Shown: positions 1 to 13,566, counted from the stretch's first letter. The stretch is DNA of 64,000 bases from Tubiluchus corallicola (GCA_030141605.1 JAQGDQ010000127.1:308001-372000); one strand, 5' to 3'. Notes: generated by a model from the letters alone, not told the origin. A program made the numbers and translations.

Positions 1-1735
1 TAAAATTAGGAGTCTTTTTACTAAGCAATTTGGTGTTATATCTGGTTAAAGCTTAATAATTTTTAATAAATGAACAAGATCATTTGACTGTCAAGGTGCA
101 AAAGGACACAGCTGGACTTTTTATTTAAAGAATTTACTTTGCCTTCATTCAAAACCATTTCTTACATTCCATTCCAATTCTGATTCTCAAAATCTGTTTT
201 TTCTAAATCTGGCTGTCTAAAAGGCTATGACAGCGTTTACGCATTGATGTGGTTTTTTATTATTTCAGGGTCACAACTTGACAATAAATGACCCCAGTGC
301 TATTCGTAATACTGAATGGTAATGTATTGCATAAATTATGCTCATATAAAATAACAGCCAATGTGCATTGCATGGCTGGTTTTTTTCATGTGAATGAAGT
401 TATGTTATTAATATTATTATTATTATTAAACATATGTATAGATGTGTACGATCAATGTAAAATTTGTCTAATTTTGGTAATTAGATAAATAATCGAATGG
501 GATTGGTGTTATTTCGTGACATCCGCAGATAATGTCATGCGTTAGTTGTACAAATTTTAACTGTGGAATTCCTGTTATATATAGATGCTACTTAGTTTTG
601 TGAGGGAGCATATTGATAACTTCGGTAAAACCGTAAAATTTCATATTAGGTACGTTGCGTGTAACTTCAGCCAATTTATAAGTGTTTGTAAATATTTTCT
701 TTCTGCGTTGTAGTCATGCCTATGTTCTTGTAGTTATTGCATCAGCATCGATACTTTCTGGTATACCCATTCTCAGTATAACTACATGGTTTCATAACAT
801 GGTGTTTATCATTTGTACTAACTTTTCCAAATCCACTCTTATCCCATATCAACTGTTTTGTCCGTTAACTTTTAACCTGACTTCTTTATATCATTCATCA
901 AACAGTAGGCAGACTGTCTTACAGTGTAATTACATAGTAGGGAGTGTTGCTGACCTCTTTCAGTGTTACAGGCAAGCTGAAGGTTTTATTTAGGGAGTTC
1001 AATAGATCTTTTTGCTGATGTGGAATACACAAAATTCGGTCTGGTGAGGACCAAGAATAAAAGTTAGTATTGCATCTGTCTCTGCAATACATTAGTATAG
1101 CAATGCTCTTTAAGACAGAACAAATGTGTTAAACAGTCAATTATACCAGGAGTATGTGCCCATCATAAATGAAAGCGTAAGTTTAAGGACTTCATTTAAA
1201 TCGTAGCCATTCCATTGTTTTAGTCTATAGAATATTCGCTTCATGTACATACATTTTGCTGGTTTATATTTGTGACATGTATCTGATTGTGTACTTTCAT
1301 ATTTTACACAGTTAACAGGAAAATTAATCTAATACAAGAAGTATGTAGATAATATGAATGCAAAATGCCCAATTATATGTCAAGTTGTAATATAATAAAT
1401 GATAAAAACTAAGTATTTGCAGCATACTTTATTCTTGGTATAAAAGCTAAGTTACTAATACAAGTAAATTATCCGACCGTTTATTTGCAATATTTCAACG
1501 TGTGAATTGAGTACAACTTGAGTACAAACCTTTTCATTGTCAAGCCTGAATGAAAATAACCTTGAAAAAAGAAATTTACAACATCTAAGTCAAAGGCAGA
1601 TGCATTATAAATTAACAACTGGTCATAATCAAAAGAAAGTAACCAAAAAATGAAGTTATGTTTGACCCATTGTTTCGAAACAATGGTACTGCATAAAAAG
1701 TACAATATGTACAATAGTAAATACAGTGTACAATG
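1..1735. other. Gene-free AT-rich sequence
   Basis: I see no supported coding exon here. Open frames are short (66 to 103 codons), hydrophobic and show no family resemblance. There is a short ATT-rich run near 405-425. The sequence may be the 3' flank of a gene lying to the left of the window, but nothing proves this. Confidence 0.5.
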
Positions 1736-1908
1736 CAGTCAAACTTTGTTATAACGCCCCCTTTATAATGCCAACCTCGCTTAATGCCCAAATTTTTAGC
1801 AAAACAATCTATATTTTGCAGACATGCATGTATTAATGCGCCTCATTATTATGCCAAAGTCGTCACTATAACGCCAACAATCCCAAAGCCGTACATAAAG
1901 TTTGACTG
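1736..1908. mobile_element. Short MITE with CAGTCAAACTTT termini
   Basis: The left end reads CAGTCAAACTTTG and the right end reads CATAAAGTTTGACTG, so the termini are inverted copies. The interior repeats TATAACGCC-like words. Length is about 173 bp with no coding capacity. TA follows the right end, while the left flank is TG. This looks like a Tc1/mariner or pogo-type non-autonomous element. The class is inferred from the TA flank and terminus style only. Confidence 0.65.
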
Positions 1909-2446
1909 TATAATGTTGCCTGCTTGCTTTATCAAATTTATTCTACACTCAATATTTTGAAAAACTTTATCGATTCAATTTTGTTATTATGTAGACTTCT
2001 ACACAACAGTTTATTATGAAGTTGTTCATATATTTTTTCTTGAAGTTCAGTACTAGCAAGTTTTTTACTAATTCTATGGTGCAGTACTCCCAACAATCAT
2101 ACTTATCTTTAATTTGTATACTTAAGTTTGTTTTTTCGGTCGACATTGGGTAAACGATATAAGGCAATATTATTAATAATGATAATGATTATAGTTCCCA
2201 TGTTGCATAAATTAATCATACAATCTTTGTTTAGTAAAAACACACTATATGCAGGCAATTTCTTTCATTTAAAACAGTTTTCTTTCAGAGCTTTAAACAA
2301 TTTAATGACTAAAGATGTGAAAAGTAAACAATAAGACTGAAAACAGATTAAAACAATTTCTGAAATTCGATTTTCACACTTTAGATCTAACATACTTGTC
2401 TCTGGATTAACTATCATCCTACTGTTTTCCATCATATTTTTCAAGA
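1909..2446. other. TYW5 3' flank or 3' UTR
   Basis: This stretch lies downstream of the TYW5 stop codon on the minus strand. A minus-strand AATAAA is present at 1937-1942, about 500 bp past the stop, and could be the poly(A) signal. No other feature is visible. Confidence 0.4.
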
Positions 2447-5400
2447 TCAGCTAGGTAAATTGAATAATTTAGTTTCTATTTTTGCTATCATTACTCTGGC
2501 ATAGAAATCTCTATAATTCTCTGGCAACTCGCCTATGACTTTCAATGCACGATCCAAGACTTGCATTGCTCTGGTAGCTAACAACAAATCCTTGTTGCCA
2601 TAGGTGTCTTTTTTGTCATACATGCTAGAGTCTAACTCCCTCCAGAATATATTGATGGCAATGCTAAACTCCAGGGATATGACGTTATGAAACCACAGGG
2701 CTAAAGAAAAACAACATTGCAGAATGCAATTAAATAATATAGTGAGTCACACCGCTATGTATTGGCACTAAAATGTTTATTTGTCTTTAAACCAATATTA
2801 CAAAAGTTAAAATGGCATAGGTTATACCATTGTGCTTGATAACGCTATCTGTAAATTTGCATGCGACTACAAAAACTAAATTCAAACAGTTCAGATTTCA
2901 AAGGTGTACATTAAGCACAATCTCTGCAGAATTAAGGTCTGGGTAATACGGACAACATAGTTATGCAGTGCCCACACTATCACATCATCATGATAAAATT
3001 ATCGTGACTGAGGGCACCAACGTGAATCAATCAATGCTAGTGTATACAGGCAAAGTGCCATCACCATATACAATCCATCACGAAAACATGCTCATGCCAT
3101 AATTAAATGTCCGTCATAAGTTTTTCACAATACCTTGTTGATATGTCGCTGTATGAAACAATGGTTTTGCTTCATGACGGAGTTCATATCAAGATTATAC
3201 ACTTCACTAGGCTAAAGACGTTATCGACAGTCTACGTTAACTATTTGCTTGTGAGACTCGCATGAGATCATATTACACACTTGTTTTTGCAACCTGTTAT
3301 TACTAACTTCAAGTTACCTGGTATGAATAGAATATCACCCTCTTCCAGGACACATTCATACCGTGTTGCCTTAGCAAAATCTGGAAAACGAGTTAAATCT
3401 GGATTGTCAATATCAAGCACCTTAGACTTATCACCTGGAAATAAGAAAATATTATAGAGACTGAACACAAAGAAAATCCCTTGCAGAGTCAGTTGTAACA
3501 AGCTTATCGTGGTATGAGAGATTTCGGCTGCAGTATCTTGTTGAGAAATCACAGAATTAGACTTATTTTATTTTGTAACTAACTAAGTTCGATATTCATG
3601 TTTTGTATGATTACTAGACCAGATTCTGATTAGAAAATTTTAGTAGCTGCACAGAGACATACATATAGACAACATCTTTCAACAATAAGAATTTTGTCTT
3701 AAAGTTAATAATAACTTTAAAACTGTTCCATAGTCCATAGTTTGGTTTTGAATTTTTGTATAGTTAAATGTGCTCTTTAAAGGCACAAGTTTCAAATTTA
3801 GATAAATTACATAATAAATATGGTGTTGATAGTACAAGCCTTGTTTCGTCTTTGTAAGCTAACTGTAACTTGTAATCATTAAAATAAAATTTTTGAATTC
3901 AAAATCTTAGTACATTCTCAACTCATATTGTGAATCACACGGTATGGTGGAGTCTCATTTTTTTGTAAATGTATATGTGAATCTGGCTTGTAAAAAGCAA
4001 AAAAGTTTTTCATTTTATCCTATGATATAAAATCAGTGTATATAGGATCAGCAGGTTGCAATATATGTATATATATATACATATACATAATATATATATA
4101 TATATAATGTATTCCAACTCAAGTCCAAGTCGAGCAGGTAGCAAATGTGTGTGTATATATATAGATATATATATACATTTGTTTGTGTTTAAAATGCATA
4201 ATTAACACCACATCGCACATTACTATAAAATTCATCATATCGTGCTCAATGACACATACCATGCACGTTAACAGATTATTCCATTCCACAGTTTAGCATG
4301 TTTATCATATTGCAGTTCCATGCACCATGTCACACCCTTGGCATATTATATCAAAAAAAGTTGTAACAAATTTGCTGTGCTACAATATTTCAACAAGCAC
4401 TATAAAATGGCACCTTATAATGTTTCTTGATGAGTCTGATAATAAATTTTTGTAACATTTGTTACGAGTAGTCAATGCTTAGGAAACAGGGTCTTATGGT
4501 GGACAGAGGAAGAAATGGCTAGGAGGTCCGAGGGAATACTGTAAGCTTCATTAGTGGAGCGGAATCCATAGCTTACATTGTAACAAAAACCAATGCATTT
4601 TCTTTGATTTTAAGTTTTTGAGGCCTTTAATGGTCGAAAAGAATTTCATTAAGCAGTTTTTCAACTGTTTCAACTGAGGATACAAAATTTTGGTCCTAAT
4701 TCAGATGCAGCAATTGCTTTTTAATCAGTGAATTAACTAGTTTTCACCAACTAGCTTTTATACGTTACCCAGTTAAGTTTTAGCCTATTCAAACCATTTA
4801 ACCATGAGGGATCACTGAGCAAACGATCTACAGCAAGGTACACTAGCTCCAATTTTCTATGTAATTACCATGCAGTTAATGCTAATCTTTAACATATTGA
4901 CATACTTCTACCAAAAACAATCATGCCAACTGATTACAGCTAAATTTTGATTTACCACAGAGTACCTTTGTTGCACCCAGCTTTTCAAGTCTAAAGCAAA
5001 ATAAGTTACTATGTGGAAATTGGGTTAACTCATTTTTTGCAAGAAACATTTTTTCCTGAAAAGTTGCAAGAAAAAATGAGTTGTAACATTTTAACACGAA
5101 GCATCATTTTTTTCTTTAAGGGGCAATCGCACCGACCTTTAAGTTTGGGGTATTAACAGACCTCGCATGGAGTGTAACTCGTGTCACAATTTGCTTTAGA
5201 CTCAACTTGGACTCACGTGTCACTGACTCAATACTTGACTCAGACTTGTAATGACTCGGACTCGAAACGACGAAACACTGACTCGAAATGCACTAACAAT
5301 AAAACAAGCAATAACATGTTTTAGCTAAGTAGTTACATTGTTATTAACTGAGAGAGCATTTCAATCTCACATCTGACCAGCATTCGTTGTCTACAACTGT

Positions 5401-8400
5401 GTCTGTATTATGCCTAAAGTGTAATTCTTAGTCTCTAGGTTCACCAGTAGTGTTTGCTTCTATGCTCAGTTAAAAAAATTCAAATGTTATTACAACATTG
5501 AAAGTAGCCTTGACATTGAACGAGAAAAATTCAAAATATATCGTGAACAGCTTTTTTGACAGCAGACTTTTTTAAACTGACTAATAAGGTATTCAGTTGC
5601 CCACCTCCTAGTGTGTCCACTAATTGAATGGGTGTTCAATCAAAGTGGTTTATTAGTAATAACACACTGGTTTGTTAGACATTTGATATCGTATTTCTTA
5701 AATGTAATAAGTAACTTGAATAACTTCTTATAGATGGTAATTAGCACTACTGATTGTAATGTCACTTTTATAATGAGTCTTACATAGCAAAATTTAAAAC
5801 ATCGATATTACTCAATAAATTTAGTGCAGTAATAAGCAAAATAACACCAAGTTAACAAGAATGGTTTATTACTATTAAATATGAACTTGAGAATCGATAA
5901 AAACTGGGATTACTTTGATTTAAAGCTTGATTTCAAGTTGAACAAACCACGTGAATAAGATTTAGGACTTGACTCAGGCATAGACGTACTGACTCAGACT
6001 TGGGCATAATGACTCGAACTAAGGATTAATGACCTGAGACTAAACTCGGACATAGGCCAGAGTGACATGAGACTTGAGTAGGACTTGAACCCCAAAGACT
6101 TGGGAGTCGACTTGGACTTGAGTTGAATGACTTGATTGTACTACAATGTTTATACATTATATGTGTAACAAAAGTCATAAGCGAAAGTGAGTATTGACAG
6201 TATTTTAACTGAACTTATGTTAACAGTTATAAAATTTTTTCCAATAAATGCAATACTCGCTATAATCACAGTATAACACCTGTAATTAAGCTTTAAGTTA
6301 AATATGAGTTAATTTTGGTAATAATCCTCCTTTTCCTCCTACAAACCGTTCAAGTACAGATTTAAAGCATCCTTTGGACTATACAAAATTGCTCTTTTTT
6401 TGCCCTTGATTTGTATCAGAAGATTGTCCATCACCTGTAAAAATGAAAAAATAAAAATACGTGTATATAAAACCTATGTATATAAAAATTACTAATAGAA
6501 GGATGTTGTCACGAAAGAAACAGGTAATGTACTTGAATAACAGACTTGCCAAAGCGAAAACATTCACCTCAAGAACACCTGGATTTCCAGTAATATCAGC
6601 TTAAACACCAAGCTGAAACTATTTAACACTTTAGTGGAATCAGTCTTAATGTATGGCTCTGAAACTTTATAGGCGTATTTGCAAACCAGAACTGTATACA
6701 AGTATAACTGTATAATTATACTGTATAACTATATATAGTTAAAACTGCATTATGACGCTTCAAAAAATAGAAAGCTTCCGGTTTTTTCAGCTGCCAAACC
6801 CAGATCTTCATCAGGAAGAACCATCTACTGGATTTAAACATATGTGTAAAATCCATAACAACCAACATTTGTGCGGTTGCTAAGTGTTTTATAGAAACGA
6901 TGGCTAACTTTAATAGTGATTGTCTCAAGATGTTCTTCCTTGCGTGTACTTCAGCTTCAATAAGGATTATCTCAGCTTAGAAATAACTTATAGCAGTGAC
7001 CTTGGTATCAAAATGAAATGGAGATTCAGGATGTGTGAATACCTGGAAAGGCTAAATTGTCGACTTGTGGATGATTTTGCTCACATATGTACTTTCTGCA
7101 CTCTAGTCCAGTATCATTTTTACAAAGTTTTAGAGGTACACTAATCTAGAAAATGAACCTGCCCTCTTTAAACAATTTAAGCATGAGGGTAGCAAAACTT
7201 ACATCATAATGAGTCCATAATTGTGTGCCTGCTGATGCCATTCTAAGTACACTGGAAAAAAATTGACCTTTCTCAAAAAATTCTGGAATGTTGATGTCAT
7301 CAGCTAAATACGGAAACTGGATTTTAATATTGGCAACATCTTTCCGTACATCACAACCCAAAGAACGAAAATAGTATTTTTCATCCTACAAAACCATAGT
7401 CATGAATACAACATATACATTTATCGGCAAAGAACTAACCAATATAACCTATCATGCTACGGCAAAATGTAAACTGTAAGATGTAAAATAGCAAACTCAT
7501 TCTGCTATCATTTGAACCTAGTACACTGTTTTACTGTAGTGCTTTTTGTAACTTACACAGGTACCTATGTCTGAACTGATTTTATTAGGAATTAAATAAT
7601 GCAGCTTTGATTCATTAGAATGACCACCATAACTTTTATTGAAGTTTATTTACAGTTCAGGCAATGTTTTTAACATTTTTCAGTCATAAAATTTCTAACT
7701 TTTAGTACTTTAAAATCTAATCCACTCATTATTGCCTCTCAAATGGACCATTTTAATGCAAAAACAGCCAGAATGCTTGTACAGTAATTTACTCTAAGAT
7801 CAGTTAACTGAAAATCCAGTTATCTAGCATTTTGTGGTTACTATTAGTATCGAATTTGCATAATTGCTGCTCTGCTGTAATAAAGATGCTGGAAGGTCAA
7901 AGAGCTAGTACACACAGAGACCTGCAACAATTACAAAAACTAAGTTGTAACCAGTGGAGTGCAGTGGGTTGTGCAACAACACATGCAGCCAGCTAGGGGG
8001 TCTGGAGGAGCGCTGTAAGCTCCCCCAGCGGGGTACTGGGCGGAGTCCGGGCCACCAATGCACTTTCCAATATTAAAGAGAATTTTGGAGGCCTCAAATG
8101 AGATCTAAATTCGGCTACACAAACGTGAAAAATGTACTTATAATAAGTCGATTTTTAGGCAAATCAATATAACTTTTGTAGGTAACGTAGAAAATAGATT
8201 TATAGTTATTTGAAAATCAGCGGCCCTATGGATGAAACAACAAATTGTAGTCCTTATTCCGTTTCTGTTGTCGAAGGCTTACCTAAAACAGTTGATAAAG
8301 TATTGTACAATCAAGTTTCAACCTACTTGAAAACCATTAATTTACCGAAACAACAATTTCGGAAACAGATAAAACATCGTTGATGTGGTATTACTTTGTT

Positions 8401-11400
8401 ATAAATAGAAAACTAGAAATAAGAAGAGATAAATCACTGTTGGCCAATAGCAGCTGAAATGTTAATAATATTTTTTTTTTACATTTGAGACAGATTGGTC
8501 TACACACAGTGAAAGAAATAACCATATCTAGCCCACTTAATTAAACTCATTTTATATAGCATCCAGCATTAAAATAAATACAATTTTTATTTACTATCTG
8601 CATAGAAAAATGTTTATAACTATAAAACCATTCACTTATTAATGAATTATCTCGCTGACGATTTTAAATTCTGCATACAGTAATTTGTTCATATAAATTC
8701 CCTAACTTATAGCCACAGAAAGCCGGAAAGTCATACAAAAATTGACTAATTGGTGATGTTGAAATGCAAAGTAATGCAACCAAACTATAGCTCTAAACTT
8801 GGAAAATTTAGGAAAATCTTTATGGCTTTTTGTCCCAATGTGCAAATAACTTGCCAGAAAAAAGACTGCTGTAAACCTTTCAATCAAAATTTTACTCATG
8901 ATTCGTAATATATCTAAAATGTGGTTGCGTAAAAATGTATTAAAACTCAATTGTCTTTTGTCAGCTGCTTGCCATATTGCTAATTAACTTGCCGTCAAAA
9001 ACTGGGTGAAATTTTCTAAATTTAGTGGCTTCATAAGGTCTAAGCTACAATTATGTAGTGTAATTCAACTAGTGATGCAGTTTATTGCTTGTACCTAAGC
9101 CATACCTTGTTTTAAAACCAACTCTTACATCCTAGCTAATTAAAAGTATGTTAATATAGAGACGATATAAAAGAAATGCTTACCACACATACACTTCTCG
9201 CAAACTGAAGTCCAATTACTGCATTAACACTACACTAAAGTCCTATGATCAACTAAAGCAATAAAAATACAGATGTGCTGAAAACTGAAATTAACGCAAT
9301 GAAAAGTCTAAACCCTACAGTAATTTATAAAACATGTAAACACCAAGTCACCGTTATTACCTAGCACTCTACAGCAGCCACAGAACTCTATTAACTACAG
9401 TACCCATATGTATTAAACAATGGCTCATATAAACCATGTGATGCATTCAGGTGTAGCTGGGCAGCGAAAACCCAAGTTGAACGAACAGCAGCATTTCTCT
9501 CGCGGATAAGCCTGGGATAAAAAACAATGCTGTCGCTAAGTGTGATTGGACAAGTTTTGATTAAGCCACACCTCCACATTTTTCATTTTCAAAAATACTG
9601 TGCTTGCATACAGCTGCACCACTTGGTTAGTCTAATTGTTTAGCAAAACCTATAGCCTACTGACGTTATAATACAATACGAGCGTAAAATGTTAATAAAT
9701 ATTTGCAATAATAGTTAATTATTAGAAATATTCACAAGTACTTTTTACATCATAATTATTTTTTGGAAATTATAAGGCATGCAGTGCACGTGATGCATGC
9801 ATGGGCTGCAAGTCACTGGTTGTAACTTAATGAATTGAGCCAAATAACTGCAGTATCAAAACAGCAAAGCTATATCTGTACAGTGACTGCAGTACCAAAA
9901 GTAACGTTCAGTTACTTAGAATCAGTGCTGTATTTTAAAAGCTTCGTGCATGCAGATGTTTAACGCTAACCATTTCCAGCATTGTTCTTAAGATAACTTA
10001 AATGCAAATGAGGTGAAGACAGCTATAAACTAATAACATGAGAGTTTTTTAGCAGGAGAACTTCATCTCTATGCACATGGGAAAGTGCAATTAGCGAGTG
10101 GTCAGTAGTAAATCATCACTGCCTGCCTCTGACTGCTTATTACTGTTAATTTCTATTATTTCTGTTACTGGTGATTTCTGTTAACAGGGCTTCTTCATAA
10201 AATGCAAGTATAGTAAACAAAATTTCAGCCCTTGAAGCCTGTTAAAATAAAATATGCGCTGTTAAGTGACTAAAAGGTGTCAAAAGATCAGCGTCACTAA
10301 AACGAAACATCGTTAAATAAGGAGTTATTAAGCGAGGACTTACTGTATTATTCTTAGTACTAAATGCTCAATGTTTATACCTTACACAGAAAATATTCAT
10401 CATGTTCCTTTTCTGCAACTCGTTGAATAAGATCTTTAAAGGGAAGTGATCTGTAAGCATCAATAAAAAAATTTATATCAAGCAAAAAATGATTTCTGTT
10501 TTAATAACTATCCCCTATTAAATATTTCAAATAAATATAAAAATCAAGTATTTAAAACAAAATAACAATTATCAATTATTCAACTATAATAATCAACTAT
10601 GTATGTCAATTATAATCTGCTGAAACATATGGTTTTACTTATGGGATTAACATATTAACATGTTATGAGCTTAATCTTGATTTGAGGCATATGACATAGA
10701 CCTAATTAAAACTGACGGCTAAAAATAGACGATTTTCCACTACAGCAATTATGGATTCATAGTTGCAATTTTAATGCAAGTGCAATTTGAACTTAGATTC
10801 GTCAACTGAATTACATCATAAAAATAGGCTAGGTTAAAGAGTTTTTTAAGTTTAACAATAGCATACAAATCATGCCTAGTTGAGGGCAATAGGGTGTTTA
10901 TGATCTCGAAGAATTGTCACCACGAACACTATTCACAAGGCCGTACACAGTGAACACTATTAGCTTAAAGAAGAGGCAAAATAAGACATTTAACCCACTA
11001 TTACTTAGTGAAACATAATGTTAACTGATGTCAAATACCAAAATCCTAGAAAATACAATTTTTAAAAATGATTACTAACCTATACAAAAAGTTTTTGTTC
11101 AAAAAGTCCATCTGAGGCACAGTGCATACATGTACTTTCACCTCGTCATCACCAGCCCGTTCTGTTAGATATTCTGGAGTCCACATAGAAACACAATTTC
11201 CTATATCCATATCGTGAAGCACAGCAGGCTCATGCTGAAAAATTTACACAGACAATATTAAATGTGCATTTCCGCTGCCATAATCTTTACCGAAGTTTAA
11301 TTATATTTGCTTAAGGCAATATTTTGATCTTTTTTCAGTCTAACTTCTCTAATATTGCTAACTTCTAGTACTTTAAAATCTAATCCATTCATTATTACAA

Positions 11401-13566
11401 CTCATACAGGCCCTTTCAGCAGTGCAATAACAACTAGAACGCTTGTCGAGTAATGTATTCTAAAATCAGTTAACTTAAAATTCAGTCATTCAAGCACTTC
11501 GTAACATTTTTGGGAATAATTAAAACAATAGTCCTTATTCCATCTGCACTACCAGCACGTGGCACGCGTGCTCCATGCGACACTGGCACACGCATTCCTA
11601 AACAGAAATTGTTTCTAACTTGGTAGCATGCGACATTACATGGTTTTCTATCAGCGGCAAGACTTTACTATCAAAACAGGCAAAGAGAAATTTATATTAA
11701 ATGCGCAAGGTTATCCCTGCTTGTAAGGCTGATCCACAGAACAGTTTAAAAGAATACATATTAACAAACAGTACATAAACCAACTCTTGAAGCACTTGAC
11801 ATTACAACTGATGGTAGCAAATAATTATTTTGTTTGTTTATTTGTTTATTTCATGTTTCGAATAAGACTTGAGCAAAACAGTGCAACAGTGTAAAACATG
11901 ACATTTATCCACAAGTTGACAACAAAATTTGCATTCAATTACAGCTGTTTTCCAGTGAAAGAGTGCAGACTAATACAGAGATTTATAACTAAGTTTGCTA
12001 CAGTTCGCATGTAAGGCAGATGTAAAAAATGTATGTGAAGCTCCAATGGCAAACCACGGGTGCAAAACACACTTTCAGCACAGATACGGCTTAAGACACA
12101 GATGGAAGTGGATTAAGGACTTCGATTCATATAATTGTAGTTCTCTTGCAGATTAAGACAAAGATATCAGTGGATAATGGACTTTGATGCTTAACTTTTC
12201 AATATTCAATAATAGAGATGCAATTTGACTACAGTAGATGGAGCTTAATAGACTCACTTTGGGACCGAAGTGTTTTGACCCAATTAACCTATCAACCGAT
12301 CAGTGTAGTATTACTGGTATAGTATGAGTCACCAGCTTACTATGCACTACAAAGGTTTTTAATGAATTTTAGAAACAAAGTAATGCCTAAATTCCTTTGT
12401 GCAGTTAAAAATAAAAAAATTATATTTTAAAATATTACTTTATATCAATGAATTGGCCAAAAATTAAAAAGTATACTTTTCTAAATCACAAAAGTCTGTT
12501 TATTTGCAACAATTACAAAAATTCCTTCAAAGTCAGCTGCTTCATTTCACCACGAAGAAGTTGGCTCACAAAGTTCTCATAATGATAAAAACATTGAAAA
12601 TCTGTTGTTGTATGATGCACAAATTCTCGTAAAACAGTTAGTACTTCGCGTGCTTAAACTGTTAGTGTTGCCCGTGTTTTCCCGCAAGTAGCTTCGTCTG
12701 TAGTTTCGCCTAAGCTCCTGCTTGCTATTGTGACACACTGTACTGTACCTGAATCCCTGGCATAACAGTAACATCTAACTGATTAAACTTTCCGGCAAAG
12801 ACAGCCAGAGTTTCAAAAGCAAACCACTAAGCAAGTGATTAAATGTTTAGCTTCCAGGAATTCTAGGGTAACGAGGTCAATTGGAGTGGACTGGCAGGTC
12901 AAAGCAAACCATCAGGCTAGCATATTAGTGTATGATAAACATTCCTGCTTACAAACAAAACTATACTTAGCATGATTGTTTTTATGTATATTATAGGACA
13001 AAAGCAAACTAAGGTGCTATAAAAGTTATATAAGCTTATTAGTCACACGAAAGTGTCTTATTGAAGCATGTTGAGTCAATTATGCAAAGTCATTTGAGTC
13101 AATTACCGACAGTTTTTATGTACAATAGAACGCAAGCAGCCCATACCAGGCGGTTTTGAGTCAATTAAGCAATTGAGTATATTAAATGTGAGTCTATTAA
13201 ATACCGCCTACTATATAAGAGTTTATAACCCAAATCACTGTTAATACTGAGCAGAAAATATCACTAAATAATTTTTGAAAGTTCATTCATAAATGTGAAA
13301 GCAACCATCCAACAAGAATTGAAAGTTCAACTGTGACTAGTTAGTGCGCTTGTTAAAAAGATGATAACTAGCTAAATGCAGACCCAGATTTGAACCTATG
13401 AGCCTGTATCTTAAGTTATAGCAAATATTTCCTAAATGTTTGCAGTGACCAATCACAAAAACGAAAAAAAACATTATACCTTTTCATAGATGGTGTTAAT
13501 AAATTCTTCTTTCGTTACATGTTTATAATGTAAAATCTGTTGAGTAGGTAATATAGGCATACCCAT
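2447..13566 (-). CDS. TYW5: tRNA wybutosine-synthesizing protein 5 (JmjC hydroxylase), 7 coding exons
   Basis: Exons on the minus strand, in order: 13566-13480, 11234-11080, 10450-10381, 7385-7203, 6434-6347, 3434-3318, 2700-2447. All junctions are GT..AG and all phases agree. They give 954 nt and 317 residues; human TYW5 has 315. The product is a 2-oxoglutarate/Fe(II) oxygenase that hydroxylates wybutosine in tRNA-Phe. The JmjC iron triad is present: H163 and D165 in the THYD motif, and H238 in ALWFHN. Other conserved blocks are PEFF, QLWTHYD, IDNPDL and YGNKD. Two in-frame ATGs (13566 and 13560) open the first exon; I chose the outer one, and the following residues align with the human N-terminus. 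Introns are large (up to about 3.6 kb) and hold repeats. Recognition is secure. The start is less certain because an upstream reading frame overlaps this exon. Confidence 0.95.
4061..4178. repeat. (TA)n/(TG)n microsatellite around an element fragment
   Basis: Two AT-dinucleotide tracts flank a short stretch at about 4108-4138. That stretch matches, inverted, the terminal words of the element at about 5190-6150 (CAAGTCCAAGTCGA against TCGACTTGGACTTG). The microsatellite may have grown at the edge of a small element remnant. Confidence 0.7.
4515..4640. repeat. Dispersed repeat, diverged copy A
   Basis: This stretch reads GGAGGTCCGAGGGAATACTG, then GGAGCGGAATCC, then CCAATGCATTTTC, and ends in TTGAGGCC. 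It aligns in order with the copy at 7985-8105. GC content is locally raised. No terminal repeat or duplication was found, so the class is unknown. Confidence 0.55.
5190..6150. mobile_element. Degenerate element with ACTTGGACT-type subterminal repeats
   Basis: Both ends carry many variants of GACTCAGACTTG and GACTTGGACTTGAG. They point in one orientation at 5190-5300 and in related form at 5930-6130. The middle is plain AT-rich DNA. Such clusters of short subterminal words are typical of non-autonomous DNA transposons. I could not fix the termini or a target duplication. It lies inside a TYW5 intron. Confidence 0.5.
7985..8105. repeat. Dispersed repeat, copy B
   Basis: This is a GC-rich island with GGGGGTCTGGAGGAGCGC, then CAGCGGGGTACTGGGCGGAG, then CCAATGCACTTTCC and GGAGGCC. 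It aligns with copy A at 4515-4640, about 3.4 kb away in the same gene. Similar GGTCTGG/GGGGCGGAG words occur in repeats of many marine invertebrate genomes. That comparison is from general knowledge and was not searched. Confidence 0.6.
10250..10348. mobile_element. Fragment of a MITE ending in GCGAGGACTTACTGTA
   Basis: The right end AAGCGAGGACTTACTGTATT is shared with a second fragment ending near 14298. The upstream sequences also share GTTAA and CGTTAAA words. The terminus has the CAGTAAGTCC form common to TA-inserting elements. No left terminus was identified. Confidence 0.5.
12232..13213. mobile_element. 0.98-kb MITE with TTAATAGACTCAC inverted termini
   Basis: The left end reads CAGTAGATGGAGCTTAATAG followed by ACTCAC. 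The right end, reversed, reads TAGTAGGCGGTATTTAATAG followed by ACTCAC. TA flanks both sides. A second, diverged copy lies at about 47025-48335 and shares interior blocks such as CTTGCTTACAAACAAAACT. There is no transposase, so it is non-autonomous. It lies in the first TYW5 intron. Confidence 0.65.

Larger units (their letters stand above)
3435..6346. other. TYW5 intron 5, repeat-bearing
   Basis: This is a 2.9-kb intron. It contains a TA/TG microsatellite, one copy of a dispersed CT-rich repeat and a degenerate element rich in GACTTGGACTTGA-like words, all listed separately. No coding exon was found in it. Confidence 0.6.
7386..10380. other. TYW5 intron 3
   Basis: This 3-kb intron holds one copy of the dispersed repeat (7985-8105) and, near its left genomic end in gene sense, part of a MITE-like right terminus at about 10250-10345. 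Open frames at 8702-8950 and 9391-9579 on the minus strand show no family resemblance and lack exon-like borders. Confidence 0.5.

Noticed and set aside
269-291. Possible last coding exon after TTATTATTTCAG, reading GG-TCA-CAA to TGA
   Set aside because: Too short to judge; the upstream part of any such gene is outside the window or absent.
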